Below the pieces are notes generated by a model. That model did no database searches. It was not told where the DNA came from and saw only the letters and a program-made list of their open reading frames with translations. A stretch of 64,000 bases of DNA from assembly GCF_002778285.1 (NCBI RefSeq), contig NZ_NESM01000001.1, forward strand, positions 824,529 through 888,528, in the 5' to 3' direction. How positions within the stretch are numbered: the stretch's first letter is position 1; every line of letters starts with the position of its first letter. A program made the position numbers and the translations under genes. Positions 55,404 through 64,000 of the stretch are shown here, piece by piece. The DNA is from Limnohabitans sp. 15K (GTDB taxonomy: Bacteria; Pseudomonadota; Gammaproteobacteria; Burkholderiales; Burkholderiaceae_C).

Positions 55404-56246
55404 GTGATCAATCGACCCATGCCCCTGAGCGCACTGGCCGCTGCAGCCCTGCTCAGCGCCTGCCAAATCGCCCCGGTCAAAACCGCCGTGCCCCCGACCT
55501 CGCCTGAAGTGGTGGGGGAATTTCGCAAGGGCACGGGCTACTTGAACGGCTACATCGACCGCAAGGAACTGCCCGACAGCCTGGCACTGGTCCCGCCACC
55601 GCCAGCTACCGGCTCGGCCCGCCATGCGGCCGATCTGCAGCAGCACCAGCAAACCCGCGCCCTGCGCAACACACCCCGCTGGGAATACGCTTTGAAGGAC
55701 GTGAACCTGAAGTTCCCAGAAGCGGCCGGGGTGTTCTCGTGCGCGCTGGACATGCCCATCTCGCAAGAAGCCACGCCCCACCTGAACATGCTGCTGCGCC
55801 GCAGTCTGATGGATGCCGGTTTTGCCACCTACAAAGCCAAAGACCACTACAACCGCAAGCGCCCTTTTGCGGAGCTGGGTGAAACCACCTGTTCGCCCAA
55901 GGAAGAAGCGCACCTGTCCAAAGATGGTGCCTACCCCTCAGGGCACGCCGCTCTGGGATGGGCTTGGGGCTTGATCTTGGCGGGCCTGGCCCCCGACAAA
56001 GCCAATGCCTTGCTGCAGCGCGGCCACGCCTTCGGCGACAGCCGCATGGTGTGCGGCGTGCACTGGCAAAGTGACGTGGAAGCCGGACGCACAGTGGGGG
56101 CTGCTGCTGTGGCCCGCTTGCAGGCCGACCCCGTGTTCCAAGCGCAAGCCCAACTGGCCAAAGCCGAGATTACGGCCGCCCGAGCCAAAGGCCTGAAGTC
56201 AGACCGTCAAGATTGCACCGCCGAAGCTGCGGCCTTGAAGCGCTGA
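55404..56246 (+). CDS. Class A non-specific acid phosphatase (PhoN-like, PAP2) lipoprotein
   Basis: 280 residues. The signal peptide ends in the lipobox LLSAC (near residue 20), so it is probably a lipoprotein in the periplasm or outer membrane. Phosphatase motifs are KDHYNRKRP (KX6RP), YPSGHA and DSRMVCGVHWQSDVEAGR, in the order of class A acid phosphatases. Start GTG at 55404 with AGGAG upstream. Convergent with metY. Confidence 0.85.
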   Translation: MINRPMPLSALAAAALLSACQIAPVKTAVPPTSPEVVGEFRKGTGYLNGYIDRKELPDSLALVPPPPATGSARHAADLQQHQQTRALRNTPRWEYALKDVNLKFPEAAGVFSCALDMPISQEATPHLNMLLRRSLMDAGFATYKAKDHYNRKRPFAELGETTCSPKEEAHLSKDGAYPSGHAALGWAWGLILAGLAPDKANALLQRGHAFGDSRMVCGVHWQSDVEAGRTVGAAAVARLQADPVFQAQAQLAKAEITAARAKGLKSDRQDCTAEAAALKR

Positions 56247-56253
56247 AAGACAA

Positions 56254-56275
56254 GGCCTGCGATTTTTCGCAGGCC
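56254..56275. terminator. Hairpin between convergent phoN-like gene and metY
   Basis: GGCCTGCGA-TTTT-TCGCAGGCC perfect 9-bp stem between the two converging stop codons. No long T tract follows, so termination may be factor-dependent. Confidence 0.5.
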
Positions 56276-56301
56276 AGCTGCTTCAGCCCCGACACGGGCT
56301 T

Positions 56302-57585
56302 TCAGCGGCTGGCCTTGTCCAGCGCCTGGTCGATGTCCCACAGGATGTCGTCCAGATTCTCCAAACCTACCGAGATGCGCACCATGTCGGGCGGCACGCC
56401 CGCAGCCAGTTGCTGGGCCTCGTCGAGCTGGCGGTGCGTGGTGCTGGCCGGGTGGCTGATCAGGGTGCGGGTGTCGCCGATGTTGACCAGGTGGCTCATG
56501 AACTGGGCGGACTCGATGAAGGTCACGCCCTGGGCCAAACCGCCTTTGACGCCGAACGACAGCAAGCCTGAAGCACCGCGCATCTGGCGCTGCATCAGGG
56601 TGTGCTGGGGGTGGTCGGGCAAACCGGGGTAGTTGACCCAGGCCACGCGCGGATCGGCCTGCAAAAATTTGGCCACCCCCAGTGCGTTGTCGCAGTGCTT
56701 GCTCATGCGCAGCGGCAGGGTTTCGACGCCCTGCAGAATTTGCCAAGCGCTCATAGGGCTGAGTGATGCGCCAAACACCCGCAGACTTTCCATGCGGCAG
56801 CGCATGGCAAAGCCAAAGTCGCCAAAGGTCTCGTAAAACTTCACGCCGTGGTAGCCCTGTGAGGGCTCGGTCATGCCGGGGAACTTGCCGTTGTCCCAAG
56901 GAAATTTGCCACCCTCGACCACCACGCCACCCAAAGTGGTGCCGTGGCCCGCCAGGTATTTGGTGGCCGAATGCACCACGATGTCGGCCCCCAGCGCCAG
57001 CGGGTTGCACAGCAGCGGGCTGGGCACGGTGTTGTCGATGATGAGCGGCACGCCGTGTGCGTGGGCCACCTCGGCCACGGCGGCAATGTCCAGCACCACC
57101 ATGCTCGGGTTGCCCAAGCTCTCGGCATACACGGCCCGGGTGTTGGGGCGCATGGCAGCGGCAAAGGCCTCGGGCTTGGTTGCGTCCACAAAGGTGGTTT
57201 CGATGCCGAACTTGGCCAAGCTCACTGCCAACAGCGTGACAGAGCCGCCGTACAAAGCCCCGGCCGCCACCACATGGTCGCCCGATTGCAGGATGGTCAT
57301 CAGCGCCATGGTCTCGGCCGCCATGCCCGAGGCACTGGCCACGGCGGCACGTCCGCCTTCGAGCGCGGCCACACGCTCTTCGAGCACCGCCACCGTGGGG
57401 TTGCTCAAGCGCGAATACACATTGCCAAAGGTCTGCAGGTTGAACAGCGACGCTGCGTGCTCAGCGCTGTCAAACACAAAGCTGCTGGTTTGGTAGATGG
57501 GCAGTGCGCGTGAGCCCGTGGCAGCATCGGGAATTTGCCCGGCGTGGATGGCCAGGGTTTCGGGGTGGAATTGGCGGTCGGTCAT
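56302..57585 (-). CDS. metY: O-acetylhomoserine sulfhydrylase (PLP)
   Basis: 427 residues, Cys/Met metabolism PLP family. SRLSNPTVAVLEERVAALEGG, DNTVPSPLLCNPLALGADIVVHSATKYLAGHG (Lys forms the Schiff base) and SLGLENLDD-like ISVGLENLDDILWD near the end. The length, ALYGGS and THRQLDEAQQLAAGVPPDMVR fit MetY rather than MetB or MetZ. It makes homocysteine from O-acetylhomoserine and sulfide. Confidence 0.92.
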   Translation of the reverse strand: MTDRQFHPETLAIHAGQIPDAATGSRALPIYQTSSFVFDSAEHAASLFNLQTFGNVYSRLSNPTVAVLEERVAALEGGRAAVASASGMAAETMALMTILQSGDHVVAAGALYGGSVTLLAVSLAKFGIETTFVDATKPEAFAAAMRPNTRAVYAESLGNPSMVVLDIAAVAEVAHAHGVPLIIDNTVPSPLLCNPLALGADIVVHSATKYLAGHGTTLGGVVVEGGKFPWDNGKFPGMTEPSQGYHGVKFYETFGDFGFAMRCRMESLRVFGASLSPMSAWQILQGVETLPLRMSKHCDNALGVAKFLQADPRVAWVNYPGLPDHPQHTLMQRQMRGASGLLSFGVKGGLAQGVTFIESAQFMSHLVNIGDTRTLISHPASTTHRQLDEAQQLAAGVPPDMVRISVGLENLDDILWDIDQALDKASR

Positions 57586-57645
57586 GGTGTTCGGGGCTGA
57601 AAAGTGAAGGGGCGATGCATAAGCGGGTGTCTCAGCCGCGGGGCC

Positions 57646-58113
57646 TCAGACCATGCGGCGCGCCGAGATGATGCCGGTGTTCACGCCCACCCAATTCAGG
57701 CCACCAAACAACCGGGCGTGTTCGATCTTGACGCAGCGGTTGCTCACCGAATCCAAACCCGCCTGCCGGGCCAGGGCGTCGGCCTCGGGGTTGGCCACCC
57801 CGAGCTGCTGCCACAGGCAGCGTGCGCCAATCTGCAGCGCTTGGTCGGCAATCGGCAACACGTCTTCGCTGCGGCGAAACACATCCACCATGTCCACCTT
57901 GAAAGGGATGTCGTTCAGGCTGGCGTAACAGGTTTCACCGAGGATCTCGCCGCCCGCATAACGCGGGTTGACCGGCACGATCTTGAAACCGTGCGACTGC
58001 ATGTACTTGCCCGCGAAATAGCTGGGCCGGTGCCATTCGGCCGACAGGCCCACCACAGCGATGGTGGGGCAACTTTTGAGGATGCGCCGCAGCGCGTGCA
58101 AATCGTTGTGCAT
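57646..58113 (-). CDS. CoA-binding domain protein (YccU-like)
   Basis: 155 residues. CoA-binding Rossmann fold: LKSCPTIAVVGLSAEWHRPSYFAGKYMQSHGFKIVPVNPRYAGGEILGETCYASLNDIP, then VDVFRRSEDVLPIADQALQIGARCLWQQLGV. Function not established; some relatives associate with PLP enzymes. Between metY and an MFS gene, same strand as both. Confidence 0.85.
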   Translation of the reverse strand: MHNDLHALRRILKSCPTIAVVGLSAEWHRPSYFAGKYMQSHGFKIVPVNPRYAGGEILGETCYASLNDIPFKVDMVDVFRRSEDVLPIADQALQIGARCLWQQLGVANPEADALARQAGLDSVSNRCVKIEHARLFGGLNWVGVNTGIISARRMV

Positions 58114-58131
58114 GGAATCCTTCTTTTTTGC

Positions 58132-59316
58132 TTAAAACCTGGCATGCCCACTGCGCTGCATCTGCCGCGACGCCCATGTGGCGCTCAGCGACAGCAAGCC
58201 ACACACGGCCATCACGCCAAAATAGTGCCCGCTCCAGTCAAATGCCGCACCGGCAAGGACGGGACCCAACAAATTGCCCAAAGCCGCGCCACTGTAAAGC
58301 GTGCCCACCACGCTGGCCACCGACCGACCGCCAAAGTAATCCATGCAGATGGCAGGCAAAAGCGAGACGATGCTGCCGTAGCTCAGGCCAAACCACAGCG
58401 CAAAAACCACCAGCAGCCCCTCCCCGCCTGCACTGCCCCACAGCACATAAGACGCACCCATGGACAACTGCATCAGCACCAGCGTCTGCGCCCGCCCCAA
58501 ACGGTCGGCCATCAGGCCAATCGCAAAACGCCCGGTCAAACTGCCCACGCCAATCAAGCCCACCAGTCCGACGGCAAAAGCTTCGCCCAGCCCCAGATCA
58601 CGCGCCGAGGCCGACACATGGGCAAACGGGATGAACATCACAGGCGAGGCCAGCACGGTGGCCAGGTAAAGCCAGCGGAAGGTGGGGGTTCGCAGGGTCT
58701 CGCGCAAAGTCAGGCCGGAAGCTGCACCTGCTGCACCCGGGGCGTTGACAGCAGGTGCGCGCCGCAGCAAAGCCGCCGCCAACAAGCCCAGCACCAAGAC
58801 GCCGAGCGCCAACATCCGCATCGCCTCGCGCCAGGGCATGGGGCCAATCGCCATGGCCAAGAGCACGGGCACCAGCAAAGTGCCCGCGCCCACGCCCGAA
58901 CTGGCGATGCCCCCAGCCAGCCCTCGCCGGGTGGTGAACCAAGGCTGCACGCTGGCAATGGATGGTGTGTAAACCAAGGCAATGCCCAGCCCCACCAGCA
59001 AGCCGTAGCTCAGATACACCGCCAGCAAGGACGTGGCCCAACTGGAGGCCAGCAGGCCTAGAGAAATGAGAGCCATGCCCGCCGAGCAGACGATGCGGGG
59101 GCCAAAGCGGTCGGCCAGCATGCCGCCACCCGCACCCAACACAAAATAGACAAAGCCCGAGAGTCCAAAAATCCAGGACACCTCGGCACGCTGCGCCGAA
59201 AAGTCGGCTGCAAACGATTCGAAAAATGCCGCAAACGAATACGACACCCCAAAAATCAGCGCCAGGCACACAAACGTGGCCCACACCACCACCCAGGCAT
59301 AGGGGGTTTCTTTCAT
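58132..59316 (-). CDS. Major facilitator superfamily transporter
   Basis: 394 residues, twelve hydrophobic segments. MADRFGPR (residues near 70) is the MFS A-motif loop GGMLADRFGPR, and MADRLGR repeats it in the second half. AFAVGLVGLIGVGSLTGRFAIGLMADRLG resembles the monocarboxylate/oxalate-formate (OFA) subgroup. Substrate unknown. Start at 59316 chosen to give a compact cytoplasmic N-terminus. Confidence 0.85.
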   Translation of the reverse strand: MKETPYAWVVVWATFVCLALIFGVSYSFAAFFESFAADFSAQRAEVSWIFGLSGFVYFVLGAGGGMLADRFGPRIVCSAGMALISLGLLASSWATSLLAVYLSYGLLVGLGIALVYTPSIASVQPWFTTRRGLAGGIASSGVGAGTLLVPVLLAMAIGPMPWREAMRMLALGVLVLGLLAAALLRRAPAVNAPGAAGAASGLTLRETLRTPTFRWLYLATVLASPVMFIPFAHVSASARDLGLGEAFAVGLVGLIGVGSLTGRFAIGLMADRLGRAQTLVLMQLSMGASYVLWGSAGGEGLLVVFALWFGLSYGSIVSLLPAICMDYFGGRSVASVVGTLYSGAALGNLLGPVLAGAAFDWSGHYFGVMAVCGLLSLSATWASRQMQRSGHARF

Positions 59317-59447
59317 CTTGGCTCCGGTTCTTTTTGTATTGACTTGGATTGTGCCTTTGAAGCCAGAGACCTTGATCGGTTTGTTGGTGTGCGTTTGTCC
59401 ATAATGACCCATCCAACGACAGATCCCATGCCTGAAAGGCTCCCCAG

Positions 59448-60155
59448 ATGAACGCCACCGAACTTGACCAGCTGCAGCAGTTTTTGAATGCTTTGCGTCA
59501 AACCCGTGCAGACCCCAAAGACCCCACGGCTGATCTCCTCATCAGCGAAGCGGTCAAGGCGCAAGCTGACGCCCCTTATCTGCTGGTGCAACGGGCCATG
59601 GGTTTGGGCTTTGCGTTGGATGCGGCGCAAACGCGAATGGCCCAACTGGAGGCGCAATGCGCTGCGCAATTGAAAGAGTTGGCCCAATTGAAAACGGGCC
59701 AGGCGACTCCGCCATCCGCTCAGGCCTCCAATGGATCCTGGATGTCGGGCACCCAAGCTTGGGGCCGTGGGGCAGAAACGCCAGTTCAAGCCTTGTCATC
59801 CCCCGGCACAAGCAACGTCAACGCGGCCAATATGACCCCGAGCTCATCTGTGGCCTCACGCCCCGCAGCCGTGCCTGCGCAGGCTCCTGCCAGTGCTTGG
59901 GGTGGCGGCATGATGGCCCAAATGGCCACCACTGCAGCGGGCGTTGTGGCGGGTGGTTTGTTGTTTCAGGGGGTGCAAAACCTGATGGGACACCACAACT
60001 CTTCACAGACCTCCCCCGGCTCATCCCCTGCAAACGCCTCCGCATCGCCATTGGGCCATGCACAGGAAGAGGCCTTGCCCGGTTTGGTCTCGCCCCAAGC
60101 GGCGGCAGACGATGCAGGTGACAGCTTTGATGACGCTGGGGAAGACTGGGCTTGA
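59448..60155 (+). CDS. DUF2076 family protein
   Basis: 235 residues. The N-terminal helical domain (LDQLQQFLNALRQTRADPKDPTADLLISEAV) plus coiled coil (residues about 55-85, RMAQLEAQCAAQLKELAQLK) is followed by a proline/serine-rich linker, a glycine-rich hydrophobic stretch (GGGMMAQMATTAAGVVAGGLLFQGVQNL) and an acidic tail. This is the DUF2076 layout. Possibly periplasmic or membrane-associated; function unknown. Confidence 0.8.
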   Translation: MNATELDQLQQFLNALRQTRADPKDPTADLLISEAVKAQADAPYLLVQRAMGLGFALDAAQTRMAQLEAQCAAQLKELAQLKTGQATPPSAQASNGSWMSGTQAWGRGAETPVQALSSPGTSNVNAANMTPSSSVASRPAAVPAQAPASAWGGGMMAQMATTAAGVVAGGLLFQGVQNLMGHHNSSQTSPGSSPANASASPLGHAQEEALPGLVSPQAAADDAGDSFDDAGEDWA

Positions 60156-60211
60156 GCGAAAGCCCCAGCTGGCGCACCAAGCCATTGGGAGGGCCTGCGA
60201 CAATCTGGCCC

Positions 60212-61180
60212 ATGCACTTGATCATTCCCTTCGCTGCCAGCCATGCCCTCCACGACCCCGAAGTCTGGGCGGGTTTGCAACTGCCGAATTTGCAAGCCTT
60301 GCTGGGCCTGATGCAGCACCAAAAAGTGCTGCAAGACCCTGAAACAACGCCCTTTCACCTGCCCCACGAACGTCTGCAAGCGCGGGCCTTGAGCTGGCCT
60401 TCTGAGGTCACCACCCTGCCCTGGGCCGCTTGGCACCAAGCCCAACAAGGCCAGCCCAGCGCTGAACCCCAAGCTTGGATGACACCCTGCCACTGGCAAA
60501 TCGGCATGGACCAGGTGGTGATGGCCGACCCGGCACACTTGCACCTGTCGGACGAAGAATCGCAGCAACTGCTGCAGGCCATGCAACCGTTTTTGCAAGA
60601 GGACGGACTGCACGTCACTTGGCACAGTGCCTTGATGTGGCACGCCCAAGGGGCGATGCTGGCCGATCTGCCCACCGCCTCGCTCGACCGGGTCATCGGC
60701 CAAAACGTCAAAGACTGGCTGCCAGACCACCCCGCTGCACGGCCACTGCAACGCCTGCAAAGCGAGATGCAGATGCTGCTTTACAACCACCCGGTGAACG
60801 ACGCCCGAGATGCCCGGAGGCAGCACACCGTGAACGCTTTTTGGCTGCACGGTGCGGGCGCGCTGCCTTTTAACGCGGCAGTTAACGCGGCAGTTACCGC
60901 AGCAGTTAATGCGCCGTTGACGGTGTCCACGGCCTTGCGTTCGAGCGCCCTGCATGGCCATGCACAAGCTTGGCAACAAGCTTGGCATCAACTCGACGCC
61001 AGCGCTGTGGCCGACTTGCTGCAACACGTCAAAAGCACCGGTAAAGGTACGCTCAGCTTGTGCAGCGAACACACAGCTCACACCTACACGCCCGCAACAC
61101 CTGCATGGCACCAGCGGATCACCCGCCTGTTTCAAAAAAACTCACCTGCAGTGGCACTTCAAGCCCTCATCACCTCCTGA
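60212..61180 (+). CDS. Conserved hypothetical protein upstream of recJ
   Basis: 322 residues, start MHLIIPFAASHALHDPEVW. No domain is recognised with confidence; homologues in Burkholderiales sit before recJ and are sometimes labelled as phosphoglycerate-mutase-like, which I cannot support. Residues about 217-235 (FNAAVNAAVTAAVNAP) come from a 12-bp tandem repeat. There is no signal peptide. 19 bp before recJ, so probably co-transcribed. Confidence 0.7.
   Translation: MHLIIPFAASHALHDPEVWAGLQLPNLQALLGLMQHQKVLQDPETTPFHLPHERLQARALSWPSEVTTLPWAAWHQAQQGQPSAEPQAWMTPCHWQIGMDQVVMADPAHLHLSDEESQQLLQAMQPFLQEDGLHVTWHSALMWHAQGAMLADLPTASLDRVIGQNVKDWLPDHPAARPLQRLQSEMQMLLYNHPVNDARDARRQHTVNAFWLHGAGALPFNAAVNAAVTAAVNAPLTVSTALRSSALHGHAQAWQQAWHQLDASAVADLLQHVKSTGKGTLSLCSEHTAHTYTPATPAWHQRITRLFQKNSPAVALQALITS
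60869..60916 (+). repeat. In-frame 12-bp tandem repeat
   Basis: Four units of GTTAACGCGGCA type (60869-60880, 60881-60892, 60893-60904, 60905-60916). The first two are nearly identical and the last two diverged. Encodes repeated AAVN/AAVT in the hypothetical protein. Confidence 0.85.
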
Positions 61181-61199
61181 ACACCCCCTGAATCACGCC

Positions 61200-62909
61200 A
61201 TGAATTTGCTCACCCGAGATGTGCCTCCCCGCAGTGCCTGGGCGCTGGAACAAGCGGGCATCCACCCGCTGCTGGCCCGCCTGTACGCCGCACGCGGCGT
61301 GCAATCCAAAGACGAACTCGACGACGCGCTGAACCTGCTGCTGCCCCCGGCGGGCATGTTGGGCACCCACGAGGCCGCCAAGTTGCTGGCCGACGCCATG
61401 GCGCAGAACAAGCGCCTGTGCATCGTGGCCGATTACGACTGCGACGGCGCGACCGCCTGCGCTGTAGGCGTGCGGGGCCTGCGCATGCTGGGCGCACACA
61501 ACGTGAGCTACCTGGTGCCCGACCGGGTGGTCGACGGCTACGGCCTGACGCCGCCCATTGCCGAGCGCGTGCACGCACAAGGGGCCGATGTACTGATCAC
61601 CGTGGACAACGGCATCGCCAGCGTGGCGGGCGTGCAAGCGGCGCAAGCCCTGGGTTTACAGGTGCTGGTGACCGACCACCATTTGCCGGGCAGCGAATTG
61701 CCCACAGCCGAAGTCATCGTCAACCCCAACCAGCCCGGCTGCAGCTTCACCAGCAAGTCCATCGCGGGTGTGGGCGTGATGTTTTATGTGCTGCTGGCCC
61801 TGCGCGCCGAGCTGCGACAGCGCGGTGTGTTTGACGCGAGCAACCAGCCGCGCCTAGACGCCCTTCTGCCCCTGGTGGCTTTGGGCACCGTGGCCGACGT
61901 GGTCAAGTTGGATGCCAACAACCGCCGACTGGTGGCCCAAGGCCTGCGCCGTGTTCGCGCAGGCGCCCTGCCCCCGGGCATGTCGGCGTTGATGCGAGCC
62001 GCCAGCCGCGAAACCGCCAAAGCCACCACTTTTGACTTTGGTTTTGCCTTAGGGCCGCGCATCAATGCCGCAGGCCGCTTGGCCGACATGACACTCGGCA
62101 TTGAGTGCCTGCTGACCGACGACGCCGGCCGCGCCGACGAGCTGGCCAAGCAGCTGGACGCGATCAACCGCGAACGCCGCGTGATCGAAGGCGACATGCG
62201 CGAGATGGCGATGGAGATGGCCGAGTCCTTGTTTGACGAAGGCGACGAGCCACCGCCCGCCATTTGTGTGTTCGACCCGGATTTTCACGAAGGCGTGGTG
62301 GGCATCGTGGCCTCGCGCATCAAGGACAAGCTGCACCGCCCCACCTTTGTGTTTGCGGCCAGCAGCGCCCCGGGCAAAGAGCACGAACTCAAAGGTTCAG
62401 GCCGCTCGATTGCAGGTTTTCATTTGCGCGACGCGTTGGATTTGGTGGCCAAACGCGCCCCGGGCGTGCTGCTGCGCTTTGGCGGCCACGCCATGGCGGC
62501 GGGTTGCACGATTGCCGAAGAGCACCTCGATGTGTTTGAAGAAACCCTGAACCAAGTGGCCATGGAATGGCTGGACGCCGCCACGCTGCAACGCCGACTG
62601 GAAACCGATGGACCACTCCCCGCCGAATACCGTCGGGTGGACCTGGTGGACATGCTGCACCACGAGGTCTGGGGCCAGGGCTTTGCGCCACCCGTGTTTT
62701 GTGAAGAGATCGAAATCGTGTCCCAGCGCCTAGTGGGTGAAAAACACTTGTCCCTCAAGATGAAGCACCAGGGTCAGCCGGTGGACGGCATCTGGTTTGG
62801 CCGCACCGAGCCTTTGCCTTCGAAGGTGAAACTGGCTTACCGCTTGGATGCCGACGAGTGGCAAGGCCAAAAGCGTGTGCGCTTTTTGGTGGAAGGCGCG
62901 GAGCTTTAA
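61200..62909 (+). CDS. recJ: RecJ single-strand-specific 5'-3' exonuclease
   Basis: 569 residues, DHH/DHHA1 superfamily. Motif order: IVADYDCDGATACAVG (DxD), DRVVDGYGLTP, TVDNGIASVAGV, VTDHHLPG (DHH), then GPRINAAGRL, HEGVVGIVASRIKD, and RFGGHAMAAGCTI in the DHHA1 half, with a C-terminal OB fold. Acts in RecF-pathway recombination and mismatch/base-excision repair. Start ATG at 61200. Confidence 0.95.
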   Translation: MNLLTRDVPPRSAWALEQAGIHPLLARLYAARGVQSKDELDDALNLLLPPAGMLGTHEAAKLLADAMAQNKRLCIVADYDCDGATACAVGVRGLRMLGAHNVSYLVPDRVVDGYGLTPPIAERVHAQGADVLITVDNGIASVAGVQAAQALGLQVLVTDHHLPGSELPTAEVIVNPNQPGCSFTSKSIAGVGVMFYVLLALRAELRQRGVFDASNQPRLDALLPLVALGTVADVVKLDANNRRLVAQGLRRVRAGALPPGMSALMRAASRETAKATTFDFGFALGPRINAAGRLADMTLGIECLLTDDAGRADELAKQLDAINRERRVIEGDMREMAMEMAESLFDEGDEPPPAICVFDPDFHEGVVGIVASRIKDKLHRPTFVFAASSAPGKEHELKGSGRSIAGFHLRDALDLVAKRAPGVLLRFGGHAMAAGCTIAEEHLDVFEETLNQVAMEWLDAATLQRRLETDGPLPAEYRRVDLVDMLHHEVWGQGFAPPVFCEEIEIVSQRLVGEKHLSLKMKHQGQPVDGIWFGRTEPLPSKVKLAYRLDADEWQGQKRVRFLVEGAEL

Positions 62910-62921
62910 GCCCCTGCGGGC

Positions 62922-63428
62922 TCAGTGCTTGGTCGCTACCTTGGCCTGCAAGGCGTTGAGCACAGGGGTGGACACCAAGCCCGACACGTCGCCACCGAGC
63001 TTGGCGATTTCGCGCACCAAGGTGCTGCTGATGTGCTGCACATGTGCGCTGGTGTGCAAAAACACGGTGTCCAGCTCGGGGGCCAAATGGCGGTTCATGC
63101 CCGACATTTGCGTTTCGTAGTCGTAGTCGGTCACCGAGCGCAGGCCGCGCACGATCACCTGGGCATTCTGCGAACGCACAAACTCGACGATCAGGCCATC
63201 AAAGGGCATGGCTTTCACATTGGGACAATCCGCCAGCGCCGCTTGTGCCAAAGCCAGACGCTCTTCCAGGCTGAACATCGTGTTCTTGTGGTGCGCCCGG
63301 GCCACGGCAATGATGACCTGGTCAAACATCTGCGCGGCACGTCGGATGGCGTCCTCGTGGCCCAGCGTCAGCGGGTCAAAAGTGCCGGAATAAACAGCGG
63401 TCACAACAGGGTGGTCAGAGGGGCTCAT
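62922..63428 (-). CDS. coaD: Phosphopantetheine adenylyltransferase
   Basis: 168 residues. TAVYSGTFDPLTLGHEDAIRRAAQ carries the TxGH nucleotidyltransferase motif, and VRGLRSVTDYDYETQMSGMNRHL and HISSTLVREIAKLGGDVSGLV the substrate and ISSTxVR motifs. Transfers AMP to phosphopantetheine in CoA synthesis. ATGA overlap with the rsmD stop, the usual rsmD-coaD pair. Confidence 0.96.
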   Translation of the reverse strand: MSPSDHPVVTAVYSGTFDPLTLGHEDAIRRAAQMFDQVIIAVARAHHKNTMFSLEERLALAQAALADCPNVKAMPFDGLIVEFVRSQNAQVIVRGLRSVTDYDYETQMSGMNRHLAPELDTVFLHTSAHVQHISSTLVREIAKLGGDVSGLVSTPVLNALQAKVATKH

Positions 63429-64000
63429 GCTGCGTCTCCTTCATGGACAGGGGTGTTGTTGTCTGAAACCGCAGCGTCATCGGTGCCCAGTGGCTTGTAC
63501 GAGGGCAAAGCGTCCAGACTGACACGCTGCAGCAAATGTGCGTGCACCGCACCTGCTTTGAGGTGGCGCTCGCATTGCAAGCCCAAAGCACCCAGCAGTT
63601 CGGGGGACCAGGCCACAGGGGCTTCCAGGTAAATCCAGCCGCCCACAGGCACGGCCCGGGCAGCTGCTTTCAGGGCGGGTTCAAACAACGGACCGTCAAA
63701 TGGCGGGTCAAGAAAGACCAAATCCACACTGCCCAAAGGCACACGCAACAAGGCGGCCACGCCATCACCGCGCTGCACGCTGACCATGCCCGCTTTGAGG
63801 CGGGTGGCGTTGTCTTGCAAATCACGGACCAGCACAGCATCTTGCTCGACCATCAACACATGGGCTGCACCGCGTGAAGCGGCCTCCAGGCCCAAGACGC
63901 CCGTGCCCGCAAAAGCATCGACACAGCGCCAAGCACTCAGGTCTTGACCCAGCCAGTTGAAGAGCGTTTCGCGCACACGATCAGGCGTGGGGCGAAGGCC
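63425..64000 (-). CDS. rsmD: RsmD, 16S rRNA m2G966 methyltransferase (partial)
   Basis: The 3' 191 codons are visible; the 5' end is beyond the window. The edge already reads GLRPTPDRVRETLFNWL, the conserved RsmD N-terminal region, so an in-frame GTG near 63976 is not the true start. SAM motif CVDAFAGTGVLGLEAASRGA and catalytic DLVFLDPPFDGPLF are intact. The C-terminus carries an unusual tail (SLDALPSYKPLGTDDAAVSDNNTPVHEGDAA). Confidence 0.93.
   Translation of the reverse strand, partial: GLRPTPDRVRETLFNWLGQDLSAWRCVDAFAGTGVLGLEAASRGAAHVLMVEQDAVLVRDLQDNATRLKAGMVSVQRGDGVAALLRVPLGSVDLVFLDPPFDGPLFEPALKAAARAVPVGGWIYLEAPVAWSPELLGALGLQCERHLKAGAVHAHLLQRVSLDALPSYKPLGTDDAAVSDNNTPVHEGDAA

Overview
This window is a gene-dense chromosomal stretch from a betaproteobacterium of the Burkholderiales, most likely a phototrophic member of the Comamonadaceae (for example a Limnohabitans- or Rhodoferax-like lineage). 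The placement is inference. It rests on gene content and order (rarA-lolA-ftsK-trxB, lolCD-tatD, ileS-lspA, Bug/TctC proteins, livHMGF), high-GC codon use with long mirror-image antisense ORFs, and bacteriochlorophyll and spheroidene-type carotenoid genes. No tRNA, rRNA, CRISPR array, prophage or insertion sequence was seen.

The left end (1-4858) is the right-hand border of a photosynthesis gene cluster. On the minus strand lie crtE, crtF and a first bchC that runs off the window edge, in the usual purple-bacterial order crtE-crtF-bchC-(bchXYZ-puf). Next come a membrane-anchored alpha/beta hydrolase (minus) and, divergently, a complete second bchC-type gene (plus). The promoter regions carry PpsR/CrtJ boxes (TGT-N12-ACA). 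The bchC promoter also has a perfect FNR box overlapping a PpsR half-array. The crtE and bchC promoters each have two PpsR boxes 8 bp apart lying over candidate -35 and -10 elements. The duplicated, apparently PpsR-controlled bchC is the most unusual gene-level observation here.

From 4875 to 34037 the genes are mainly housekeeping and general metabolism: hslR, an epimerase-like SDR, an AscD-like 2Fe-2S flavoreductase, a Bug solute-binding protein, livHMGF, rarA, lolA, ftsK, trxB, rpmB-rpmG, a fatty acid desaturase, rsmB, purN, a paired acyl-CoA dehydrogenase operon, a BrnT/BrnA toxin-antitoxin pair, an exported minimal ATP-dependent DNA ligase, an HNH nuclease, ribF, ileS, lspA, a class-V aminotransferase and a quinone oxidoreductase.

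From 35386 to 41730 a seven-gene minus-strand iron-uptake operon follows a perfect Fur-type palindrome: catecholate siderophore receptor, piuC-type hydroxylase, an FMN hydroxyacid oxidase, tonB, exbB, exbD and hemP. From 43773 to 50254 a second minus-strand array reads tctB-tctA-tctC-gamma-glutamyltransferase-DMT permease-SDR. The rest is cell-envelope and housekeeping: speE-like, tatD, lolD, lolC, nhaA, a PhoN-type acid phosphatase, metY, a CoA-binding protein, an MFS transporter, a DUF2076 protein, a hypothetical gene upstream of recJ, recJ, coaD and rsmD (cut by the right edge).

The intergenic regions hold notable structured repeats: two REP-like inverted pairs whose stems co-vary between copies, a perfect 23-bp inverted repeat after lspA, a very long imperfect hairpin after the acyl-CoA dehydrogenases, and stable hairpins in the rpmB leader and upstream of trxB.
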